64,000 nucleotides of DNA from assembly GCF_949628265.1 (NCBI RefSeq), contig NC_088790.1, forward strand, positions 18,294,545 through 18,358,544, written 5' to 3'. Of the stretch, positions 1 to 13,879 are shown piece by piece. Below the pieces are notes generated by a model. It was not told where the DNA came from, did no database searches, and saw nothing but the letters and a program-made list of their open reading frames with translations. A program made the position numbers and the translations under genes. The DNA comes from Cloeon dipterum (taxonomy: Eukaryota > Arthropoda > Insecta > Ephemeroptera > Baetidae). Numbering within the stretch: position 1 is the stretch's first letter; every line of letters begins with the position of its first letter.

Positions 1-3000
1 TAGCCATTCCAATAAAGTCATTAATCATTACAAGTGAAATCGTAATTTCAGCGCATCAATATACGATCGGAGAGATGGACAATTTCCGCTCCTTTAAAAG
101 GCTTTCGTTGTATTCCTCGAAAATAAAACGGCGAAGACGGAGGAAGTTGCTAACTGATTTTCCGCCTATATATAGCAATGTCATAAAAGTTGCAATTCAG
201 CGAATTCAGTGCCAAGAAAAAAGTGCAGTTCTCCATTCCATCACTGGCTGGGCATCCATCAGGCGACTTTTCTTTGGCTGGCCGGACACGCGAGTTTTAT
301 TGCGTGCGCATTCCACTTCTCGGCGGCAGAATAAGTGGCAATAAAAAGGGCCGATCAATCATCTCCAACGGCACACTATTTCCAAACAGAGAGATGAATT
401 CTGGCACTCGCGCCCAGCGAATAATCCTATAGCTGACGACCACCCCGCAGCTGAAAGCAGCCAGAGACACACGTACGCGTACACTACCAATTGTTGCTCG
501 GCCAGATTTGAATCACTATATCGACACATTTCGCAGCAAATTGCAGTTTCCGCGTAAGCGAAGAAAAATCACTTTGCGCTTGATGGATTGAGAGGGGGCT
601 GACTCAATTACGCACTCATTGTGCGTCGAGTTTTATATTCAAATTTCTCGACCCGAATGATGGATTTTCCGCTATCAATCACTCTTACCTACTGCGCGCG
701 TGATATCGGAAATTCGCGCGGAAACGCGAATGAATGTGGAAAAAATGAATTGTGACGGCTCTGTGATTTATTTTGGTTGCAAAACCAGCAGTATTTTACT
801 ATCTGGATTTTTGGAAGCACCTTTCAAAATTTTAACGACTTTTTGGCCATTAAACAAATATGATAAATTTCAGAGACTTTTGTCCATATCAATGTTGGAA
901 ATGTTTTATATAGTAAAAATACCTCAAGAGAGTGTAAATTAAATTATCAGAAGATCCGCCAATATTTAAAATTATAATATTTTAAAAATTGTCTGATATA
1001 AAAATGGGATATTGGAATAAGGTCTTGTCTGTGCTGGGAAATTTTAAAATTGGGTGTAACGCAAACCAGCATTTTCTACACGTATTTTAGATTTTTGGAA
1101 AGGAGGAGAGCATATCATATTTTAGCCCATTCTAAAACTGTCGGCGGCTCAGATTCCGGCTTAATTAGCGAAAGACGAGCTTTTCACTTGGTCGACACAC
1201 AAAAGCCGCGTTCACTTCTCATTTTCCAGCCAGCGCTCGTTCTAATTTACTTAGCTCGCCGTCCGAACGGTTTCTCCACACCGGCGACAAAAGCGAAAGG
1301 GGTGATTTATTATATTCGAGGGGGATTTTCTTATCTTCCAAGCAGCCGAGAGAACGAAAAAAGAAATCGAGCGTACACACACACGTGTTGCCTGCCGCGT
1401 AATCCTTGGGAGCGGCGCCATTATCAGCCCTCGGGGAACATGCATAAAATTAATTCCATCTCTCACCTGCTTTTACTGCCCCCTTAATGGAAGCAACCTG
1501 CGCGTGAACGGGATTTACGATCCGACACGCACGCGGATAAGAACACGAAAGTGCGGAGGTCTTGGAAATCTTGAAAGCAAAAGGGCCGGGTCCTTGAGGT
1601 GCCGAACGACCAAATTATGCAGAACACTCTTCCACGTTAGCCTATTAGCCCAATGTGGCTGAATTAGAATCAGATCAAAATTCGTTCTGCATCTGATCGT
1701 CTATATTTATAGAAACGCAAAAAAACAATACGCATATCAACTTATGATTTTTAAGAAAAATAATAATTCAAGGAGGACCGCCCAAATATTTTAAAATTCA
1801 ACTGCATTTAATTTATAAATGCAGCATGTTCCCTTCATTGCAATTAAGTGTGTGTGTGTTTATGCAACTATACAGGTTGATTTAGTAATGTGCACCGTGC
1901 ACATCGTGCCAACACCACTCAAAAAGATTGCAATATCTTGGGGATTTTGCTGGAACCTTCCATTCAACTAAATAACAGACGAGTAAAAGTTTTGCTCCGC
2001 AGCGTGTCAAAAACAATCTTTACTCCGCACCGATTTCTTTTTGCTCGACTTGCTCTTTTCCGATTTTGTTGGAAGATCTCCCCCGCTTTAGTAACAAGCC
2101 GCACGTCGTCAACATCTGTTGAATTTCTGAATGACTTTTCCTCCACTCTTGTCAAATGGGGTGGCATTCTCACCGACTCGCGACAATGCGACGAACCGAG
2201 CTCGGCATTATTTCTGCAAAACGTGAGGCTCTTTGCACACATACATATATACACACACGCGGCGAGGGATTTGCGATGCAGCTCGTGCAGAATTGCATCA
2301 TAATGAGATTGCGGACTGCGGCTGTTGAGCACCAAACGAGCGATTTTCTGCCACTATCTTCCAACCACGAAGCGCTCATTGTTTGCTGCGATCGTATAAT
2401 GTGAAGTAAGTTTCCACTGGGATTGTTTTGCTCCTGATTCAATTTATTTTCAATCTCGCCAAGCTGCGTTGGAAATTATTGAATAATGCTGCAAATAAAT
2501 TGAAATGTAATAACTGGAACAGATCTAGCAACAGTCACTTTGCGCAGAATGAGAAATAATCTGATTAGGTACAGAAAATATATATAACAAAACCGTAAAT
2601 TTACTCTTGTGTTTAGAAAATAATAACAAATCACGTAAATCACAAAGGATTAATATATTTAGGTCAAATGTGATTTTCCTGCAAAACAAAACAATGAAAC
2701 ATTTATCAAAGCATTGTATAAATGTGTGTTTATCTCATTATAGATATAATAAAGAACCAGTATAGAAATGTGTGTATTTAGGGAAGAGGAATGAAATGGA
2801 ACTCAGAAATTTGATTTAACATCATCAATTACTCCAACAGTAAGACACTATAGGGCTATAGTACTTTTAACAAAATCTAGTTCGCAATCAGAGTGAAATT
2901 CTCAAAAACAATGTCAATTTGAATTTAACAGATTAATACCCGCCTGATACGGTTCCTTCATTCTTGTGCCGAATCTTCATATTTTCCTCATTTACCCTTT

Positions 3001-4736
3001 CCCCTCCTTTTCTATTTTTTCTTTGAATGTTTTAAATGATAAGACAGATTATCTTGGGTAATTCCAAAAATCCTCCTTTTGATTAACTCATAAACAGCCT
3101 TTGTCCCATCCAAGTACAGGACTTGGAATTGTTTGTCATCGTAGAAGACGCACAAAGGCAAATGTTCGTCACCGTGTCTGCCAGAGGCTCGTCGACCGCA
3201 AACCCCCTGAAAAGTTGCGTCGGGCCGCACGACTCGCGGGACGGGGAGGCAATAAAACCACCCCAATGTGCGAGCAAGCTGTGATTTGCGAGCAACCCCT
3301 CCCTCCCCCAGGGGCGGCCATAAGTCGGCAAACAAAGCGAGAGTTCGCGCTTAATTAAACGTGAATGCAGCCAGCCGGCGAGCAATGGCCGACATGAGAA
3401 AAACAGGCTCGGCAAGCAAGCCGCGGTTTCATCTCGCTAGTCTGCATCTAGAATATCACGCGGGATGAGTTGCTACTTTTTGCCCTCCGTCCGGGCCGAT
3501 GAACATAACGAATCGGATCAAATGAGACGTGCCAAACCAATGCGGTGAACTATTCATGGACGGAAATCCGTTCAAGCTAAAAATTAAAATTTATTTAACC
3601 CATGCAGAAAAAATTTGGTGAGATTAAAATCAACTGTTGGTACGTTGCTCCTTACAGCTTCATTTTTGTTTGGTAATTAAATTATGTTATTATTTCATTT
3701 TACACAATAGCTCTCTCCGCTCTGAAATGTTATACTTAACTTGTTTTTCTTTTAATTTTCAGACCAATTCCTATTTTTTAACGCAGCTTCATTGGTGTGT
3801 AGCAAGTTGTTGATTTTTACTATTATTTCTACAGAGCAGGACTTTTCTGTTGAAAATGGAAAAATTGCTCGCTATAGCATCGAAAAAAGTTTCACTTAAT
3901 CTCAAAATGTAAAATGCTTCTTCCTTTCTTGACATTACTTTCAACAAGCCGGTTTTAATTTTCTCAACGTATTTTTGTTTTAAGAAGCATATTACAATTG
4001 TAATAATATTATTTTGAAATTATTATTTAAATAAATCCAGTTCGTCTTGTAATAGCAAAAGAATACTCATGAAAGTTGAACAGGATTAAATATATCTGAC
4101 AAATCCTTCAAGGAAATCCAACTCCAGGGTGTGTTGGGATTTGCTTGAAGTTAATTGAAGCCACGTCTTTCTAATTCAACGAGAGCACCTCATATATACG
4201 CCACGCAAAATTGATTATTCCACGCTGCCGGCGCCCGCTCTGTTTATCACTTGTTTGTTATGCAAAGATGACGGCTCACGAGAGTAATGAGTTTTCTTTT
4301 TGCGTCGCGCTTGATGATTAAGTTTTCCTCTTTTTTTTGTGGTATCGCCGCGGCTAATGCCACCAGAACGAGTTTTTCTTCAGCCCGACTGAGAGATGAA
4401 TTTTGTGTGCTAATGTGCTTTTTCGCGAATCATGAATATTCATAAATACTTTTAATGAGCACATTTCATGAGGCAAATTCGACCGACACATAATGCCTCT
4501 CCGTCCTTCTGTTCTAATTTTCGCCAGAGTTTCCTTATTTATACACCAAGAGAAAGTTTTTATCACGGGTAAAGGAACAGCCAAGAGGCAGTATTATTCG
4601 GATTTCATTTTGTTTCAGGCAGCCTGGAAATACTCGCATCTACTTTAGCACCTCTTGCAGTAATAAACACACGAGATTTCTTTCCTCTTTCTCTCACTCG
4701 CGGAGAGGGTATTCTCCTCTCTTTTGTCGGTGCATG

Positions 4737-4737
<1 letters not shown>
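1..4737. other. non-coding stretch, no gene seen
   Basis: I see no exon that combines a long frame with a recognisable domain and plausible splice sites. Open frames on both strands cluster where the base composition is richer in G+C (about 1.1-1.5 kb, 1.9-2.4 kb and 3.1-3.4 kb), and they overlap each other in several frames. That is what low stop density gives, and it is not good evidence of coding. Short GT and AC runs occur near 1850 and 2253. The stretch may hold regulatory DNA, but nothing specific can be named. Confidence 0.6.

Positions 4738-4800
<63 letters not shown>
4738..4800. repeat. (CT)n microsatellite
   Basis: An almost uninterrupted run of CT dinucleotides about 62 bases long. 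It makes artificial Arg-Glu or Ser-Leu frames on both strands, which should not be read as protein. Confidence 0.97.
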
Positions 4801-4806
<6 letters not shown>

Positions 4807-5796
4807 CTTCAAGGAACAACATCGCACAAAGAAAAGAAGCTAGATAGATCACAAAGGCCGAGAGAGAAAATGTAGCGAGCGAGGTGCTTTTTATTGATGA
4901 AGATAAATGAGCCCGTTTGACGACGGCGATAAGGATGCTGCTTGCTAGATATGAGAAGATGCTGATTTTTGCTCCATCATAATATATTCCGGCTGAGACG
5001 ATGAGGGCAAAAACCGGCAAGGTCGTCGGTGGGTTTGGCCCAAAAAGTGTTCGCGCAGATCGGCTTGATGTATCGAATTCGGATGAGATTTGGATGAGGA
5101 ACAGAGTAAAGTGCTTTTAGCTGAGAAAAAAACTCTTGACAAGCTGGAAATTTGCCCAAAGAGCAGTCTCGTTTTAAAAGGAAGTGCACCAAATATCGCG
5201 GTTTGACTTTTCTTGCCCTCTAATCAAAGACCATAACTCCGTTATGAACGTTGTCCAACACAATGACAGCGGCTTCTGACACGAGTGAAAAATTTATTTC
5301 GGCGCAGAGAAAGGCGGCGCCAGCAGAAACTGTGCGTGTTTATATCTTTGTCGCGCACTCTTGACGCCTTTTTGCACTGACCAATTTGTCTTGATCAAAA
5401 AGAACTGGCGTATTTTCCTCGCAAAATTACGGTCACGATTTTTTTCCCTCCGCCGATCTTACAATAAGGGACAGTGAATTTTACGGCATTGTTGTGACAA
5501 ATAAGCCTGGTAAAATGGCGGGGAAAGATGGATGGCCCTCAGCGCGCCGGAGAAAAGAGTTTTGCCTCTCTGCCTTTCCTTTGCAGCATTTTTGTCGAGG
5601 AAAAGGGAAACAATTTCCACCTCTGCTTGGCTGTTGATTTTAATCAAAATGGACGATTTTTCAGCCACCGTCAGCCACCGTCTGGGTGTGCTTTTTGTGA
5701 TTTGTTTTCCCGCCCGCCCGCCACTCTATCTTGTTCTCGTTGGCTTTGTGACAAAATAACTGAGTGTTTCATTACCACGACAGCACCTAATAAGAA

Positions 5797-5798
<2 letters not shown>
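4801..5798. other. non-coding stretch between two (CT)n runs
   Basis: No supported exon. A directly repeated 10-mer (TCAGCCACCG, twice) lies near 5661-5680. The open frames here are short, and several run into the flanking microsatellites. Confidence 0.6.

Positions 5799-5854
<56 letters not shown>
5799..5854. repeat. (CT)n microsatellite
   Basis: A second pure CT dinucleotide run of 56 bases, about 1 kb from the first and in the same orientation. It creates spurious Leu-Ser frames. Confidence 0.97.
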
Positions 5855-5856
<2 letters not shown>

Positions 5857-8800
5857 TGTTGGCACAAGAGCAAAAAAATAATGAACGTGTGTGAACTTCA
5901 AAAAATAGCTTCAACAGCATTTTCACGATAAAAATTTGCAGTCTGTTGGTATTTTTATGGATATTTTGCTCTGTTATTTGTTGCTCCACCAGAATTCTCA
6001 TTCTCTAGAGGCTTCGTGTATTTTTCAGTAATTAATTACTCTTCAAAACCTTTGTGAAGAGCAATATCATTAGTTATTCGTCATTTGCTCTGCGATGCTA
6101 CGGAACAAGTTGTTTTGAAAGCACTCATATAAAACCAAAATAACAACTGTTCCTCTGAGCTTGTCATACTTTTACAACAGTTGCTTGCTCTCTGCTGAGA
6201 TTGAACCAGCAATCAGCGAAATGAGAAATTAGACAACCTGTTCTGACATGGCAGTCTTGCCAGTTGCACCTTTGCGTTAAGAACAGCGTCAGGCTTTTAC
6301 ATCTCGAGTCCCGAGGCTTAATTAACACGGAAAAGTAGAGTGTAATTCGTGACTTTTCCACTGAATCATTAACATGTCAAATTGAGCAAAAGCAGAAGAG
6401 CCATCCCCCCCCCCCCGACGTTCCTCGTCAGCATTCGTCGAAAAGGAGCAATCTAATTTGCAAACTTTTTGCTCGAGCTTGTCAACTGCCGCTTCTCCCG
6501 CCCTTCCTCTCGGGCGAAAAGTAAAAAAAGTTGAAATTCAGTGTCGTCTCAACAGCACGAAAGTTGATTTAATGTGACAACCTGCCCACGCACTTTACCC
6601 ATAACAGCACAGCGAAAAACTTGGAAAAAAACAAGCACTTGGTGTATAGAGCTGACAGCCAACTGGATTAGCCGCAGCTGCGGAAAAACATTTATGTGGC
6701 CGAAACATTTATATATGGCTGTGGCGCTTCCCCAAAAAAAGAAGCCCAGCAGTGAGCCAGTTTTCAAAGCTAAGCAAGGGTTTGACTAAAAAGCGCCATT
6801 CACTGGACTCGAACAAAATCGCATTCCGCACGCCACTTCAAAACAAGCACACATCAAACCATTATTCTGTGAGCACTATGACGCCTGTCTCATCGCAGCA
6901 GCATTGTGCTGTGCCGCTCAATCCGAATTCTGTGGCAGTGCGGTGACAGAATTTGGGATCAGCCGCAGCATTTCTGGCTGACAGTTAGGGTAAAGGCGAA
7001 ACTGGGGGGAAAACTGAGTTAGTGGGTCGACCCAGGCTGCGTTATATGCTGTGCAGACTATAGAATAAAAGAAGAGGGAAAGAGTCAACTGCTGGTGCAG
7101 CACAAATGAAGAGATGATGGAGCGCCACACGCGCATCGTTGCACCCGTTTCCTTCCACGGCCATCTCAAGTTCAGGCCCTGCTTCGAACAATCAAATAAG
7201 ACAGAACTTGAGAAAAACTGGCATTTAACCATATTAATTTATGTCTCCATTTTCTCAGTATTTTTCAAAAGAAGTCAAATAATGCTTAGATGGTACACTA
7301 GAGAGCAGAGCTTTGTGCAATATTCGCTAACTTTAAGAGAAAGCTCATATCTTTATCATCAAGAACAAAAGTAACAAAAAGAACTTTTAAAATTGGAGCA
7401 TCTTTAATTTTATACCAGATCATGAGATTACTAAAACTGTTACACCATAATAAACTCCATTGATTTCTAAAAGAGCTCAATCGAACAAAACATGAACAAT
7501 TAATAATATTCTTTCCCTTTGGAGAAAGATATAATGCAAACGTAGTAAAAGGTACGTGTATACTTATACACGACAAAAATGTATGGCAATATAGAAATCA
7601 TAATTCTTACGCTTTTATTTTTGAATCCATTGCATTGGTGAGTTGAATCAATAGCTATCGATGAATATCATGAAATACCTGCTGAGATATTATAGAGTAG
7701 GAATTTTAAATGCATGGTTGGAATATCTTAGCGTTGCAAATGAAACAGAGAAATTTCAATATTTAAATTAATGCTTATGAAAAGACCTTTATGCTATTCT
7801 TTTTCTGTATGGTGCATTTTCAAGTTATAATTTTTATTATTTTTGATGTGGCCTGCAAGTCAGACGGCTATATTTCTTTGAACTTGTGAGTGGGGACGAG
7901 TGAGAGAGAGGGCTAACGATGCATCAAGAAGATACTATCATTCAGTGACCAACTACGGGCGAGGGGTTGGTCAGCAGGAGAAATGTGTCGCGTTTATCGA
8001 TCACGTGCTGACCAAGTCTTTTATTTTTATCTCCTCATAAAGGATCGGCCTATTTCTTCAAAAGACAATTTACTGCCTGCTGTGATATTTTCTAGAAATA
8101 GCCATTGCACTTTAAACAGAGTATAAAGCGACGGGTTATACAATGGACGAGATAAAACAAGCTCATAAGAAAGATGACAAATAATATCAAATGATTGCAA
8201 CATAAGTTAGGTCAGTTCCATCGATCCGCGCCTTTCAATCTTCTCTTTCTTTTTGAAAAATTATGTATTGATAATTTTTGCTTTTTTGTTGAGCTAGATA
8301 CTTTCGTCTTTTTTCTCGATATGACCGATGAGCAAAAGAATAAATCGGCAAAATGCAATGAGATGTAATAAATACAATAATATAAAGAGTATGAATCAAA
8401 AGACAACGAAAACTTTACAGAAAAGCCTTGAATTGGTTTAATGATAAAAAAAACTTTAAAATTTGGTTAAGTGCACATAATTTCAGAATTATGATGTCGT
8501 CCCGAAGTTAATGTGAGCAGCGTGAAATCGTGCTGTATATACTTGATCTGAAAAGGAGCAGAAGCGGCACTATAAGGAGAGTCGATATTTTTGTCACGCA
8601 CAATAATTTGTATCACTTTATTTCTGCTCGAGTGGCCGCGCGCCGTGCCGGCGTCATTACTCACCAACAAAACGGGTGGCTCGGTTTCACCTTTCGCAGC
8701 CGCAACAATGCACCCGTAACAATAATGAGAGCTGGTGCGGCACAAAAGCCAAAACCCTCGACGGCAGCCTGCGTGTCGCTGTCAGTTGGCGAATAAGTTA

Positions 8801-11800
8801 TGTTTTTGCGGCCCATCCGAGTGCACGTAATCCGCCGCCGCCGCAGCCAGCAGCAACGGCCGTAATGCTTAATATAACTCTGCTCGTAGCAGTTGTAAAC
8901 GTCTCGTAAAACTCGGGGGTCCCTTTCGACCCCCTGGACCTGAGGAAACTCGTCGATGTGAGCCCGACACAATTGATTTTCCAGATGTGCAGCAGAATTT
9001 TACTGCCCCCGATGGACTCATACATTCGAAATGTAGGACTGTTTTTCGCGGTAGTTGTCGACACTTGACTCATTGATTACAAATTTATTTGTGAGAATAT
9101 GACCTGAAAAAGAAATTTTATGAGGTGCAAAACGCCGAGATAGTGGAAAGGCTGAATTTTTGGTTTTGAAATAACATTGGTGAAAGGATGAAATTTTGAG
9201 CTTCTAAATGTTTGCATTTAAGATTTGCCGCAGGAAGGACGAGTGACGGGATTACACTAGATTTAATCACTTACTGCTTCTCTTTTTGATCGCGCGCAGA
9301 AAAGAGTGAAGTCAATTGTTTTCAACGAGCAAGTGATTCAAAATATCATGTAACTATTATTAACTTAAATTGTCAAGTACTGCTGGAAATACGGCTTCAT
9401 GGGGGAGCCGAGCCGGCATTTCTATTACGAGGACGAGCGTTATTATTTGTCTGATTTTTCTATTTTAAATTAATTCGTAGCTGTCCAATTCCTTATATTA
9501 ATTTCACGCAGAGCTGTGAAAGCTTTCTCGTCTTTCTTTCGGAGAAAAGCATGTGTGAAATATTTTAAACGATTCTCATTATAAGATAATTGTAAATTAC
9601 TAGGACCTGGATATTATCAAGTGAAAAAAATTTTCAGAATTCTCACAGAACTAGTGCAATTTTATTAGTTAAATAATATTTTGGCAAATGATGTAAAGAG
9701 GAATTTTTATCAAAAAAGCTTTAAAATTTTTGCTGTCAAATTTTAGTATGTTTATAATTATGATATTGTGAAATGCTGAATTTGAAATTTATTTTTCACA
9801 TCATCGAATAAAATTGACAACAAGTGTGATCCAAATGACTTCCATCATAATATATATATGATCAGCAAAACTTCAATAAATGATATTTACATAATCTCAT
9901 ATGGGCATGTATAATATCGATCAATTTGTTTGAGTTGTAAATAACTCAACAACTATTAGTGAAAAATGCAGTGAAAGCTTGTCAAAACAAGCACACTTTC
10001 TGTATGATCAAACACGCCAAACTCATCAGCTGCGGGGTGTTCGATCGGCAAACAAAATTGATTCCTTGACACAAACTCGGTCGCGTGTCAAAAGTCAAAG
10101 CTGATCAAACGAATCGTCTCTTCCGCTCCAAGCGGACTGACGTTTTTCCCCTGTACTATACGTTCGTTTAAGCCGGCAACCCGCTCCTCTTTGGACTCTT
10201 TCTGTGTTACTTCTGCTTGCCCAGGCCGCATTTTCGCTCTCCCCAAGCGTGCACTACTTCATGCTTGTCGACTCTGATTTTCCCCTTCAAGACTCCCGGG
10301 CATTTATCAATTTTTTTCTAGAATTGTAGTTATACACGTCCAATGTACCTACAGAAACTTTTTCTGAGCAATGCTAGAGTAAAAAAATAAAGACCATAAT
10401 AGCTGCAAGGTATTCATGACCTTTCAAACGGACCACAGAAATTACAGTCTTCATCTCATCAATCAGCACGATTTTAGTTTTACGACCTCTATGAAATTTT
10501 TATTAGGAATTTGGATAGAAATAAAACTTTATTTTATAAGTGCATTTATCTTAAATGGCATTTGATTTTTTTTTTAAGTTATTGTCAGTTGAGCTGCGTG
10601 CAAAATAATAATTAGCCTTTTCCGACTGAAAATACTCGTGTCAGCATCTAATGGCAGAGTAGCGAAAATTCTTGCGTCGCTTGCTCCTACTCGCTGAACG
10701 CGGGAGCCACCTATCAGAGGGATTCACAAAGTTACGGTGCAAAACTTTGCCGGTTGTTGGAGCTGCAACATCTCATCTCCCCATTTACTAAAAAGAAAAC
10801 CAGTATAGTGGTTTGTGCTAAATAAATGAATAAGACAAAAATTTTGCAATTATATTTTTTTAAATTCCTAATTTTTTTGTATATAGATAGAAGGCATTGT
10901 TGTACTTTGGGGCATTAAGCGCCCTCTGCTAATTGATTTAATTCTAAGTTTGATACACTTTCCCAAATGTTTAATGGCTGAATAATTTTAGCAGATTTGA
11001 AATGAAAGTGAGAATAAACATGAATATATAATATTTTTGTTATATCTTTTGAAAATTCATCGCGGTGTGCGGCGGTAAGCTTATATAGGCATTAATTAAA
11101 TGATGATTGCCACTGACTTCCATAGACCTAACATATATAGCAAAAAGCAATAAAAAGAATAGCGATGATTTGAACTTCATTATTATGTATTAATTCAACT
11201 TTGATTTTTTGAGAAAAGAGAAATAGATTATTTAAAAACACGATTTTTCCGACAAGATGAACACTGGACATGTGAATAAAACATGTTAACACCTATAAAA
11301 ATTTGCAATCAAAAACCATTTTCAGCGCTCGCACGAAGCGTTTTTCATTTTATTTCATCATTTTTTATATTCGAGCGATTGATTGGTTTGCGTCATAACA
11401 TGGATGTTCGTTCACCACAGCAGAAAACGGCGATGGCTGCCCGTTAATTACATCCCTTTTAATTAAATGTGAATTTAATATGTTAGCGGATTTTTAAATT
11501 TTGTTTGTATGTAAACGTAATCACGATTACGAACAAAACATACGTTCTCTTCCTTTTTTCTAGTTCTTTTGCGTCATGTAAATTACGTTAGGAGTGCTAT
11601 GTTTCTGAAAATAAATTCAGCAGCTGCAGAGGTCGCTCAGCAAACTCCTTTTCATGGCATTAGTAGAAAAAGCAATAATGGTAACAGCTGCGGTGGAAAG
11701 TAAAAGTGCAATTTGTGTTGTAGCATTGAAGACAAACGCTTCACGGTCTCACATATATTTACATTGCATGTCCAATGAAATGGAAAGAATAAGATTTAGC

Positions 11801-12306
11801 GCATGCATTTAGAGTAAGTATCAGAGAAGGCATTGAAGAGGAAATAATGATATCGCAATATGCTGATGCTTCGCTAAAATTGATTGTTAACATTTTAAAC
11901 TAAATACATATTACTTTGCATTTAATTGAAGCCGATATCTCGGTAACAAAAAATTTACAACGCAGTTGAATTGATTTTTGCGCTTGTCTTGCATCAAGTG
12001 CAACAAGTAAATTCGCGTTTGGTTGTTGAGCTATGCGCAATTTCTCCGCTACCACGATGAACTGAAATGCTGACAGTTAGAGCATTTTAAAATTTCATGC
12101 ACCGCCATTTCCCAAAATTTTGTGAGCGGCTTTGAGCAGTGCAAAGGAAACGTTCATAACCATCACAAAACAAAATTTAATTTCCTGAGCGTATACGCTT
12201 TGATAGTTTTTATTTAATATGATTTTACTTCAACCGGAAAATAACTGATGCGCTGCTGGACCCATTTCATTTTCTGTTGGTTCCGGTAAAATCACTTTGC
12301 CTTACG
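5855..12306. other. non-coding stretch upstream of the lectin cluster
   Basis: No exon can be supported. A run of 12 C lies at 6405-6416. The 8.5-9.1 kb segment is richer in G+C and open in several overlapping frames on both strands, but none resembles a known domain. From about 9.3 to 12.2 kb the sequence is strongly AT-rich with frequent stops. The last few hundred bases should contain the promoter of the lectin gene starting at 12307. I cannot point to a convincing TATA box or initiator. Confidence 0.55.
6405..6416. repeat. poly-C run
   Basis: Twelve consecutive C on the plus strand. Such runs are often misread in length, so its exact size is uncertain. Confidence 0.9.
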
Positions 12307-13594
12307 ATGCGGTGCTTCCAACTCATAGCAACTTTCTGCATTCTTTTGATCTTGGTAATTACTTGTTACAATTCTGTGTTTCCTAGTAATTGTTCATCTC
12401 AAAATGTTTATAACTATCATTTCCAATAGTTTTAAATCTCTTTTGAAAAAAATATCTGATATTTGTTGATTATACATGGACATCAAAATAACTGAATAGA
12501 TCATTTACATAAATAAAATAGATTACTGTTTTCGAGACTGCGAATGTAAAAAAACAGCGGAAGCGTCCGAACAAGAAACTGGCAAGGGCACCAATCAATG
12601 GAATCAGAAAGACCGCACCGCTATTACCAACCAAGAAAACGACAAAAAGACCTACAACAGTCATAACGACAAGTGTACCTAAAGCACAAACTAAATTCTC
12701 AGCTGTAAATGGCAGAATTATAACTGTGACTACAATTGCACCTGTACCAGTTAAAGGTTAATTGGTCAATTAATTGAGCCTGCTTTGTCAAATGAAAACT
12801 AATCATGGAAAATTACGTTGTAGAAAACCATTGCGAAACGGTAAATTAAAATATTTTGTATTCAAGTTTTCGAATAACCTATTAAAAATTTAGGCTTTAC
12901 ACTGCATATTTTGTGACTTGGGGGTAGGATAATTTTAAGCTTTTATTTACCTTCTCAAAACTTGGGCATATTACAGAATTTAAGTTTCAACAAATCTGGC
13001 AAAGTTTTCAGTATGGATAACAGTTAATCAAAATTATACATATAAAGACAACTTTTTATTTTCTTTTAAGATGACTCTAAATTAATTTTCTACAAGACAC
13101 AAAATTTTACTTTTGCTGTATCTGCGAAACAAAAGGTTTTTAATTTCGGTTCATCTAATTATAATGAGCAGATAAGCAATAGCATAACGTTATCAGGTAT
13201 CCTGGATGGAAAATTGGAAAATATGCTACTCGCTTGGCATGCAGCCTGTTATGGTTGCAAATGGCACAGAAGAACAAAGAAATTTAATCAAAATCATCTC
13301 AGGTAGGCCCCCGACAAATTAAACATATTTATACAAAAAGCTTTGATAAATTTGTCAGGCGTGTCCAATATATCGGCATTCTGGATTGGCGCGTATATTG
13401 ATGACTCAGAGGACTGGGTTTCTTGTGAGGAAAAGTTTTATGGAAACTTCTTGAAGCCTATTTGGAATCAACCAGAACTAGACAAGGAAAATTGCGCAAC
13501 TACCACCGTGGAAGGAGAAGTTGGCACCATTGAATGCGCTTCGCAAATGCCTTTGACTTGCCAGTCAATTAATGCAAAAGTATTAATTATTTGA
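12307..13594 (+). CDS. secreted C-type lectin-like protein with Thr/Pro-rich stalk (5 exons)
   Basis: Proposed exons: 12307-12354, 12522-12756, 13071-13135, 13197-13302 and 13359-13594 (stop). The four junction phases (0, 1, 0, 1) all match, giving 690 nt and 229 aa. The ATG opens a signal peptide whose hydrophobic core (MRCFQLIATFCILLIL, then ITVF) continues across the first intron, which strongly supports the join. Residues about 25-94 form a Lys/Arg then Thr/Pro-rich stalk (for example TKKTTKRPTTVITTSVP), probably extended and perhaps O-glycosylated. The rest is a lectin-like domain: SWMENWKICYSLGMQPV (helix 1 with its Cys), EEQRNL, FWIGAY, then WNQPELDKENC and a terminal Cys pair. The sugar-binding EPN/QPD position reads QPE and no WND motif is seen, so calcium and sugar binding are doubtful. 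The family usually acts outside the cell in recognition or immunity; that role is inferred. An AATAAA lies about 150 bases past the stop. The first exon and the stalk exon are the least certain parts. Confidence 0.72.
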
Positions 13595-13747
13595 CCGTGC
13601 ATGTGAATGTGGCTAACGTAATATAAAAAGCCTGTAGATTGCACAGCCAACTGCTCAATACAATCTTGCAATTCAAATGTAAGTATGTTGCTTTCAAAGT
13701 ACAGAGTCCAGCACCAGAAGCAAGAGAACCTTTTTATAAACATTCCT

Positions 13748-13753
13748 AATAAA
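13748..13753 (+). terminator. candidate poly(A) signal of the first lectin gene
   Basis: A canonical AATAAA hexamer 154 bases after the stop at 13594, with a second AATAAA about 25 bases further on. It lies before the first recognised exon of the next lectin gene, which fits the end of the first transcript. Confidence 0.45.
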
Positions 13754-13879
13754 AGTTGGCTGGAGAATATGTTTTTAATAAATACAAATTTTTAACTCTT
13801 TTTCCCAAATTCTTTCTCAAAACAGATTAAAAGGACTCGCTCCATGGAAGGTTTGACAATTAAATGGTTTAATTTTTAG

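Noticed and set aside
5528..6001. Frames with long Ser-Leu or Arg-Glu repeats
   Set aside because: They are translations of the (CT)n microsatellite at 5799-5854, not protein. The same applies to frames through 4738-4800.
12470..12664. Minus-strand 64-codon frame with a hydrophobic start
   Set aside because: It is the antisense shadow of the Thr/Pro/Lys-rich stalk exon of the first lectin gene, which fits a consistent five-exon model on the plus strand.
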